The notes under the pieces: model-generated | Databases searched by the model: none | Seen by the model: only the letters and a program-made list of their open reading frames with translations | Told to the model about the DNA's origin: nothing | NCBI GenBank assembly: GCA_035302145.1 | Contig: DATGSX010000106.1 | Coordinates: forward strand, 1-9,201 | Direction: 5' to 3' | Source of the DNA: JAJYTI01 sp035302145 | Lineage (GTDB): Bacteria; Bacteroidota; Bacteroidia; Flavobacteriales; Flavobacteriaceae | Length of the DNA: 9,201 bases | Translations under genes and position numbers: made by a program | Shown: piece after piece, positions 1-5,047 of the stretch | Numbering within the stretch: the first letter of the stretch is position 1 | How the letters are laid out: every line of letters starts with the position of its first letter

Positions 1-737
1 GCAATTTCAAAGAAGTAATTGGACCCAATTGCCACATGAAAAACTAGGTTCAGGTCGTTTAGTATTGTATCCTTTTTATTTAGAATGTGCAAGTATTCAT
101 TGGCATGGCTAAGTGCATAAGCAAGTTGCTGAACCATATTGGCCCCAGCATTCTGGTAGGTTCTTGTATCTACTCGAATACTATGCTTAGGATATTTTTC
201 GGTTATTTTTGTTAGTGATTCCAACTGGTTGGTTTCGCTTGGCCAGTTGCCTTCTTTTGCCAAATAGCCAATTGGATCAAGACCTAACGCATAGGCAATT
301 TTGTTCTGGTTTAAATAGCTGCTGAGTTCAAGGAAAAATGCCTGATCCCAGAATAACAGTTCAAAATAAAGTTTTGCGTTGCCAATATTCCAACCGTCAA
401 AAAAGGCTGCTACATCAAAAGATTTGTTGGCAATGAGTCGTAAAGCGGTAGCACCTTTATTCAAGGCTTCTTCTGCCAGGTTTTTTGCGATATTCAGATC
501 ATCAATAAAAATTGCTTGGGCTATATGCCATGCATTTGGTTGTCCTGGAATATTGAATTTATTTGGCGTCGTATCTTCATGGTAGAAAGGTTTTACGTCT
601 ATTCCTTCCTCACTTTGCCACAACAAGGTGTCGTTGTAATCGGCTCCTTTTAGGTCTACTTGAATCTGTTGCACCCATTGTTTAGCAGATACAGCATGGA
701 ATTCCTTAAATAATTTGTCAGATTTCGTGTCTTTCAT
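1..737 (-). CDS. mutA: Methylmalonyl-CoA mutase small (beta) subunit, N-terminal part (3' end off window)
   Basis: This reading frame starts at the ATG at 737-735 and stays open to the left edge, giving 245 complete codons. It begins MKDTKSDKLF and reaches ...HVAIGSNYFFEI at the edge. I recognise it as the small subunit of heterodimeric methylmalonyl-CoA mutase from the KPFYHED segment (residues 49-55), LGLDPIGYLAKEGNW in the middle, and the IRVDTRTYQNAGAN block followed by the GSNYFFEI block. The large subunit, expected just downstream (to the left), carries the catalytic site and cobalamin-binding domain. The small subunit is structural in this family. The enzyme interconverts methylmalonyl-CoA and succinyl-CoA in the cytoplasm (propionate, branched-chain and odd-chain catabolism). 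Only 10 bp separate it from the upstream DivIC-like gene, so it is probably co-transcribed with it. The family is usually about 450-620 residues, so roughly half is missing here. Family assignment is from remembered family sequence, not a search. Confidence 0.9.
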   Translation of the reverse strand, partial: MKDTKSDKLFKEFHAVSAKQWVQQIQVDLKGADYNDTLLWQSEEGIDVKPFYHEDTTPNKFNIPGQPNAWHIAQAIFIDDLNIAKNLAEEALNKGATALRLIANKSFDVAAFFDGWNIGNAKLYFELLFWDQAFFLELSSYLNQNKIAYALGLDPIGYLAKEGNWPSETNQLESLTKITEKYPKHSIRVDTRTYQNAGANMVQQLAYALSHANEYLHILNKKDTILNDLNLVFHVAIGSNYFFEI

Positions 738-747
738 TTTCTGTTTC

Positions 748-1047
748 TTATTCAATCAGGAAGATTTCTTCATTCTCTTTTTTCAAAAAATACTTCTCTC
801 TTGCGTACTTTTCTATTTCGTCTAAATCGTTCATCCCTTCTATAAACTCTAAATCCTTTTCGATTTCATTGGAATAATATTCTGTATTCTGATCTAGACT
901 TTTTAGCTCCTTATTAAGTTCCCGTTGGATTAGATAGGAGTTGGTATCGAAAAAGGTCATCCAAACGATAAATAATATACCTATGAGCAAGTACCGATTG
1001 CTTATTGTTTTAAACCATTTTTTATTGCGAAGTCTAGAGAGTTTCAT
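748..1047 (-). CDS. Septum formation initiator family protein (FtsB/DivIC-like)
   Basis: This is a 99-residue single-pass membrane protein. A basic cytoplasmic N-terminus (KLSRLRNKKWFK) precedes one hydrophobic segment at about residues 19-34. A charged, probably coiled-coil stretch follows at about 38-70. The C-terminus (about 75-98) has the pattern LDEIEKYAREKYFLKKENEE, typical of the FtsB/DivIC family, where the ARE..y..k..E motif follows the coiled coil. Members sit in the inner membrane and link the division proteins FtsL and FtsQ/DivIB to septal peptidoglycan synthesis. The gene lies 8 bp downstream of uridine kinase and 10 bp upstream of mutA, which suggests one transcript. This udk-divIC-mutA order is familiar from flavobacterial genomes. 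Length and topology fit the family. I leave the symbol blank because ftsB and divIC cannot be separated on this evidence. Confidence 0.88.
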   Translation of the reverse strand: MKLSRLRNKKWFKTISNRYLLIGILFIVWMTFFDTNSYLIQRELNKELKSLDQNTEYYSNEIEKDLEFIEGMNDLDEIEKYAREKYFLKKENEEIFLIE

Positions 1048-1055
1048 ATCACAGT

Positions 1056-1673
1056 TTATTTAATAGTTATAAGGGTGTGATTAATAATTCGCTGTAATAC
1101 TTGTACAGCTACTGTATTATATCTATTTGTTGGAATAATAATGTCTGCATATTCTTTAGTAGGTTCTATAAACTGCTGGTGCATGGGTTTTAAAGTGGTT
1201 TTGTAACGCTCTAAAACTTCATCTATAGTTCTACCTCTATCTTGGATATCCCGATTTATTCGTCGTATTAGTCGCTCATCACTATCGGCATGAACAAATA
1301 ATTTAATATCCAACATATCACGTATACTCTTATTGGTCAATATAAGAATTCCTTCTACGATTATCACCTTTTTTGGATGCGTTGTTAGTGTTTCGCCGGT
1401 GCGATTATGTTCTATAAAGGAATAGATGGGTTGTTCTATAGACTTCCCAGCACGCAATTGCTTTAAATGTTTAGCAAGCAGTTCAAAGTCGATGGCTTGT
1501 GGATGATCAAAATTAATCTTTACACGTTCCTCTAGTGGAAGGTGACTGGTGTCACGATAATATGAGTCTTGCGATATCACGCATACCTCGCCTTCGGGTA
1601 ACTCTTCAACAATTTGTTCAACAACGGTTGTTTTTCCGCTTCCGGTACCACCTGCAATACCAATAATTAGCAT
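1056..1673 (-). CDS. udk: Uridine kinase (uridine/cytidine kinase)
   Basis: This 205-residue protein matches the Udk/PRK-like P-loop kinases over its full length. Visible features are the Walker A loop GGTGSGKT (residues 8-15), the QDSYY segment with the likely catalytic Asp36, NFDHPQAIDF (54-63), the substrate-side PIYSFIEHNR (82-91), the IIVEGIL strand with Glu107 (104-110), and the lid-type arginine-rich DSDERLIRRINRDIQDRGR (130-148). It phosphorylates uridine and cytidine to UMP and CMP using ATP or GTP in pyrimidine salvage, in the cytoplasm. Length is typical for bacterial Udk, and the P-loop lies at residue 8, which supports the chosen ATG. It is the first gene of the minus-strand cluster, with a -7-type box only about 17 bp upstream of the start. 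Confidence 0.95.
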   Translation of the reverse strand: MLIIGIAGGTGSGKTTVVEQIVEELPEGEVCVISQDSYYRDTSHLPLEERVKINFDHPQAIDFELLAKHLKQLRAGKSIEQPIYSFIEHNRTGETLTTHPKKVIIVEGILILTNKSIRDMLDIKLFVHADSDERLIRRINRDIQDRGRTIDEVLERYKTTLKPMHQQFIEPTKEYADIIIPTNRYNTVAVQVLQRIINHTLITIK

Positions 1674-1689
1674 AAGAATAGAATTTCTA

Positions 1690-1697
1690 CAAATGTA
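1690..1697 (-). promoter_or_regulatory. Candidate -7 box of the udk-divIC-mutA cluster
   Basis: On the minus strand this reads TACATTTG, an exact match to the Bacteroidota sigma-70 -7 consensus TAnnTTTG. It implies transcription starting around 1683-1686 and a leader of only about 10-15 nt before the udk ATG at 1673. I do not see a good TTG/TTTG -33 element at the usual 19-21 bp spacing. The nearest clear TTG lies about 26 bp upstream, so the call rests on the -7 box and its position. Confidence 0.5.
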
Positions 1698-1946
1698 CTT
1701 AAAATTTGAACGTTTACTATTAGCAATTTAAGGATAATGCAGGTTGGTAACTATGTAAAGAGTTTTTAAAGTTGAATACGTTCTTTCTAGTCTTAAAGAA
1801 TATTTAGGAGTATTGAGAATGTCATATTATTAACTTGAAGAATATATGGAATAATAGGTGGAAGGTATTTTATGGTAAGGATATTTTAATAAAGAGCCTG
1901 TTTCTTATAGATGTGATTGAGGTTATTTTGGTGAATATGAAGTTTT
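1698..1946. other. Intergenic stretch without recognisable gene
   Basis: This is the A+T-rich centre of the 585-bp gap between the divergent udk and tmm genes. I find no open frame with coding character, no tRNA-like or long inverted repeat, and no transposon-like ends. It may hold operator sites for either promoter, but nothing specific can be supported. Confidence 0.6.
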
Positions 1947-1977
1947 TTTGAAATTACTTGAAATTTCTTTATATTTG
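1947..1977 (+). promoter_or_regulatory. Strong Bacteroidota-type promoter upstream of tmm
   Basis: A -33 element TTTG at 1947-1950 is followed by exactly 19 bp and then TATATTTG at 1970-1977. This matches the Bacteroidota consensus TTTG-N19-21-TAnnTTTG completely. Transcription would begin around 1981-1985. The only downstream + strand gene is tmm, starting at 2259, so either tmm has a leader of about 275 nt or the promoter drives a separate small RNA. Confidence 0.75.
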
Positions 1978-1983
1978 TATTTC

Positions 1984-2231
1984 ATGAGTTTGGAGGCTAG
2001 TCATACAAATGGGTTTATTCCCGTATCATAATGATATTGTATCGAATCTTTTTCTCGCCTTTGGCTTCAGTGTCCAAAACTAGGTAGGCGAGTTCTCCAC
2101 TCTAAGGATGTGTACTAGACTTAAGTATCGCTACTATGCATTTCCTTTCTATGTCTAAATTACCTAAGACAGCATTAAATAAGCGAATTGAAATACGTTA
2201 AAAACAAGAATCGTGATGCAGATTGTCACGA
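1984..2231 (+). promoter_or_regulatory. Candidate structured 5' leader RNA (riboswitch-like or small RNA) ahead of tmm
   Basis: Several complementary segments follow the promoter. Outer helix: GAGT (1986-1989) with ACTC (2099-2102) and GGAG (1992-1995) with CTCC (2095-2098), with a 2-nt bulge. Hairpin A: ATAC/GTAT (2003-2006/2023-2026) plus GGG/CCC (2011-2013/2020-2022) with a 4-nt bulge. Hairpin B: CTCGCCT/AGGCGAG (2054-2060/2086-2092) capped by TTGG/CCAA (2061-2064/2074-2077), with an 8-nt bulge at 2078-2085. Part of that bulge, ACTAG (2079-2083), is complementary to CTAGT (1997-2001), allowing a pseudoknot. Downstream are weaker stems AAGGA/TCCTT (2104-2108/2143-2147), TGTCT/AGACA (2152-2156/2167-2171) and TCGTGA/TCACGA (2211-2216/2226-2231), the last ending 27 nt before the tmm ATG. 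I do not recognise a known RNA family. The pairings are seen in the sequence; function is inference. Confidence 0.45.
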
Positions 2232-2258
2232 AAGTTAATAACAAAATCTATAAAAAAT

Positions 2259-3659
2259 ATGAGTAAGAAAAGAGTTGGAATTATTGGTGCTGGCCCAAGT
2301 GGTTTAGCACAGTTACGTGCATTTGAAGCAGCTGAAAAGATGGGAATGGAAATTCCTGAGATTATTTGTTTTGAAAAACAATCGAATTGGGGTGGCATGT
2401 GGAATTATACTTGGCGAACAGGTGTTGGAAAATACGGAGAGCCAATCCATGGGAGTATGTACAAGTACTTATGGTCTAACGGTCCAAAGGAGTGTTTAGA
2501 GTTTTCGGACTATTCTTTTGATGAACATTTTGGCAAACCTCTTTCGTCTTACCCACCACGTCCAGTACTTTTTGATTATATTCAGGGACGTATTCAAAAA
2601 AGTAACGCAAAAAAATACATCCGTTTTAATACCACTGCACGTTGGGTAATCTACGATGAAGAGCGTAAAAAGTTTACCTTATATTTAGATGATCTAAAAG
2701 CAGATAAAACCTATTCAGAAGAGTTTGACTATTTAATTGTAGCAACAGGACATTTCTCTACTCCTAATATGCCGTACTTCGAAGGTATCGATGATTTCCC
2801 AGGTGCTGTAATGCATGCGCATGACTTTAGAGGAGCAGACCAGTTTATAGGTAAAGATTTATTGCTGATTGGATCTAGCTATTCTGCAGAAGATATCGCT
2901 GTACAGTGCTACAAGCACGGATCTAATTCAGTAACATTAAGCTACAGATCAGAAGCTATTGGTGTAGATTGGCCAAAAGGAATCGAAGAGCGTCCGTTAG
3001 TTACACATTTTGAAGGGGATGTAGCTCATTTTAAAGATGGTTCTTCTAAAAGATTCGATGGAGTAATAATGTGTACTGGGTACCAACATAAATTCCCTTT
3101 CTTGCCAGATTACTTACGTTTGAAAACCGAAAATAACTTATATCCAGACGATATCTACAAAGGAATTTTCTTCCAGAAATTACCAGAGTTGATTTATCTA
3201 GGAATGCAGGACCAGTATTACACATTTAATATGTTCGATACCCAAGCTTGGCTTGCAAGAGACTATATGATGGGGAAATTCGAAATGCCATCTAAAGAAG
3301 AAAGACGTAAAGATATAGATGCTTGGTTAGAAGAATACGCTAAAGTGAAAACAGCAAACGACGATGTTGATTTCCAAGCAGCTTATATTAAAGACTTAAT
3401 TTCTTATACTGACTATCCAGACTTTAATGTGGATAAAGTAGGAGAGATGTTTAAAGAATGGTTGCAAGACAAGGAAGATAATATCTTGACATATAGAGAT
3501 AAAAACTTTAGATCTGTTGTTACTGGAACCAAAGCAGAAGAGCACCATACCAATTGGATGGATGAGCTTGACGATAGTAAGAAGCGTTACTTAATGGACG
3601 AAGATCAGTTGGAAAGATTAAAAGACAACCAACGAAAGCTAGAGGAAACAAGAGTTTAA
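2259..3659 (+). CDS. tmm: Trimethylamine monooxygenase (flavin-containing monooxygenase)
   Basis: This is a 466-residue FAD- and NADPH-dependent class B monooxygenase. It has the FAD-binding GAGPSG (residues 10-15), the FMO signature FPGAVMHAHDF (180-190, fitting FxGxxxHxxxF), the NADPH-side GSSYSAED (205-212) and the FMO-type ATG and CTGYQHKFPFLP blocks (162-164 and 272-283). Long stretches agree with bacterial Tmm as I know it from methylotrophs and marine bacteria, including GPSGLAQLRAF, NWGGMWNYTWRTG, HGSMYKYLWSNGPKE and YLGMQDQYYTFNMFD. Tmm oxidises trimethylamine to TMAO in the cytoplasm and can also act on other methylated amines, indole and sulfides. Asn74 in LWSNGP is the likely counterpart of the catalytic Asn near the flavin. 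The ATG at 2259 is preferred because it puts the Rossmann strand at residue 5, as usual. An in-frame TTG at 2223 would add 12 residues but lies in a hairpin. The gene is monocistronic, with its own promoter and terminator. Confidence 0.9.
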   Translation: MSKKRVGIIGAGPSGLAQLRAFEAAEKMGMEIPEIICFEKQSNWGGMWNYTWRTGVGKYGEPIHGSMYKYLWSNGPKECLEFSDYSFDEHFGKPLSSYPPRPVLFDYIQGRIQKSNAKKYIRFNTTARWVIYDEERKKFTLYLDDLKADKTYSEEFDYLIVATGHFSTPNMPYFEGIDDFPGAVMHAHDFRGADQFIGKDLLLIGSSYSAEDIAVQCYKHGSNSVTLSYRSEAIGVDWPKGIEERPLVTHFEGDVAHFKDGSSKRFDGVIMCTGYQHKFPFLPDYLRLKTENNLYPDDIYKGIFFQKLPELIYLGMQDQYYTFNMFDTQAWLARDYMMGKFEMPSKEERRKDIDAWLEEYAKVKTANDDVDFQAAYIKDLISYTDYPDFNVDKVGEMFKEWLQDKEDNILTYRDKNFRSVVTGTKAEEHHTNWMDELDDSKKRYLMDEDQLERLKDNQRKLEETRV

Positions 3660-3680
3660 TCTAGATTATAGTTTAGATAA

Positions 3681-3720
3681 TAAGAAATCGCCCTCAGATT
3701 TTTCTGAGGGCGATTTCTTA
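3681..3720. terminator. Bidirectional rho-independent terminator between convergent genes
   Basis: A perfect 18-bp inverted repeat (arms 3681-3698 and 3703-3720) encloses a TTTT loop. The core CGCCCTCAGA/TCTGAGGGCG is G+C-rich. The flanks AAGAAAT/ATTTCTT provide U-rich 3' ends on both strands, and TTTTA follows on the + strand. It lies 21 bp after the tmm stop and 37 bp after the stop of the converging outer-membrane-factor gene, so it probably ends both transcripts. Confidence 0.92.
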
Positions 3721-3757
3721 TTTTAGATTATATTTTTGCCGATATTACTTATTTGGC

Positions 3758-5047
3758 TTATAATTCTACTTCCCAAATCCCAGCTGCATATTGTAATTCC
3801 AAATAAGCTGTGGCATATTCAAATAAGCTTTCGTAATATAAAGTTTGAATTTCGTTATATGAATTTCTGGCATTTAATACTTCTAAAAAACTTGTGCTTC
3901 CTCGCTGGTAAGCATAAACAATCCCATTTAATATAGTTTCAGCACTGGTTAGCAAGTCATCTTCTAAACTATTTAGCTGTTGTTCTGCGGCGATATATTT
4001 GTTATATGCTTCTCGTACAGCGGTTAGCGTAGCTCTCTTTGTAGCATTTACCTCCCAATCACTTTGGTCTTTTGCATATTGAACCTGTCGTAACTCGGCT
4101 TTATTGAAGTTAGAGAACTTTAAAGGGATTCCCAGTCCTACTAGCAGTACTTTGTCCATCGGTGCATCTAATTCTGGTGTTACACTAGCTTTATTGTATT
4201 CAAATCCAGCTATTAGGTTTACATCCAATCTTCGCTCTGCACGAATCAATTTTTCTTCGGCTTCGGTTTGTTCTTTGTTTAATATAGCCGCTTTTACAGT
4301 AGACTTATTCTCTAAGGCAGATACCTCTAATTCATTGAGTGTTAGGTTCTTCATAAGAAGCTTAGCAGTCGTATCAGGTACTATTCTTCCTTCTTCTCGA
4401 TTTAATCCAGCAAAGTCTTGCAACTGCAATAGTGTGTTTTGCCAATTGGTTCGTGCTTGTCGCATTTCATTCCTAGCCATTATAGCCTCCACGCTACTTT
4501 GTAGCGCTTCTACACGAGTAAGTATTCCTAGCTCATGCTGTATACTATCTGACTTTGCGATTTGCTTCATACTTTCGTACGATACTTTCTGCACCTCATA
4601 AAGCTTTAAGTCTTTTATCGCTTCTAGGTATATTATACTTGCTTCCAACCGCAAGTTTTGCTCAAAGTCTTGCAATTGCATTTCAGCTAGTTCAAAAGCC
4701 TTCGTGGCATATTGTATTCTAGATTTTCGTTTTCCACCAAACTCTAGGTCCCAAGATATTTCACCTTCTACACCAGGGCCTTGTCGCAAGTGATCCTCTG
4801 TATTTTCACGATAAAGCAGTTCTAACTCTGGATCTGGTCGCTTTTTACTAATACCTACCTCCTCTTTAGCAATCTGACTATCTAAACGAGTTGCTTGATA
4901 GGACTCGTTGTTTTCCAATACCATTTGGATAAACTCTTTGTAGGAAACTATAGTGTTATTTTCCTTTTCTTGAGCTACCGCTTGGAATCCTAAAAGTCCA
5001 CTTATTAAAAAGAAAATAGGATAGTTAATTATACTATGTTTATTCAT
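3758..5047 (-). CDS. TolC/CzcC family outer membrane efflux protein
   Basis: This is a 429-residue precursor. The N-terminal hydrophobic segment (about residues 7-24) ending in AVAQ looks like a Sec signal peptide cleaved near residue 25. The mature protein has two related helical repeats (about 33-225 and 235-425), rich in long amphipathic helices. They include ISWDLEFGGKRKSRI (about residues 97-111), typical of CzcC-like factors, and near the C-terminus RGSTSFLEVLNARNSYNE, the TolC-family motif that precedes the last helix. Such proteins form trimeric outer-membrane and periplasmic channels that receive substrate from an RND pump. The start overlaps the end of the pump gene by 8 nt (ATGAATAA), indicating translational coupling. 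It is the last gene of the efflux operon, with the terminator 37 bp beyond its stop. Length is usual for CzcC-type factors. Confidence 0.92.
   Translation of the reverse strand: MNKHSIINYPIFFLISGLLGFQAVAQEKENNTIVSYKEFIQMVLENNESYQATRLDSQIAKEEVGISKKRPDPELELLYRENTEDHLRQGPGVEGEISWDLEFGGKRKSRIQYATKAFELAEMQLQDFEQNLRLEASIIYLEAIKDLKLYEVQKVSYESMKQIAKSDSIQHELGILTRVEALQSSVEAIMARNEMRQARTNWQNTLLQLQDFAGLNREEGRIVPDTTAKLLMKNLTLNELEVSALENKSTVKAAILNKEQTEAEEKLIRAERRLDVNLIAGFEYNKASVTPELDAPMDKVLLVGLGIPLKFSNFNKAELRQVQYAKDQSDWEVNATKRATLTAVREAYNKYIAAEQQLNSLEDDLLTSAETILNGIVYAYQRGSTSFLEVLNARNSYNEIQTLYYESLFEYATAYLELQYAAGIWEVEL

Noticed and set aside
379..585. 68-codon + strand open frame opposite mutA
   Set aside because: The minus strand here encodes clear MutA sequence, so the + frame is a by-product.
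2075..2082. TAnnTTTG match on the minus strand inside the tmm leader
   Set aside because: It lies almost 400 bp from udk, has no clear -33 partner, and the sequence is already explained by the leader hairpin; most likely chance.
1984..2104. 6S-Flavo RNA, cobalamin or TPP riboswitch as the identity of the structured leader
   Set aside because: I see no cobalamin-box GCCACTG-type or TPP CTGAGA-type core. I cannot recall the 6S-Flavo consensus well enough to support a match, so the element is left unnamed.
2223..2258. In-frame TTG at 2223 as the start of the monooxygenase (478 residues)
   Set aside because: It would add 12 poorly matching residues before MSKKRVGIIGAGPSG, start inside the hairpin at 2211-2231 and use a rare start codon. 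The ATG at 2259 has an A-rich upstream region and the usual distance to the FAD motif.
1674..2258. Insertion sequence or integration scar in the long intergenic region
   Set aside because: No transposase remnant, terminal inverted repeat pair or target duplication was found; the region is better explained by two divergent promoters and a leader.
2198..2398. 66-codon minus-strand open frame across the tmm start
   Set aside because: It overlaps the FAD-binding N-terminus of Tmm in antisense and has no promoter or recognisable product.
4104..4601. 165-codon + strand open frame antisense to the outer membrane factor gene
   Set aside because: Its product is Ser/Leu-rich with no recognisable domain, and it is fully antisense to a well-supported gene; a shadow frame.
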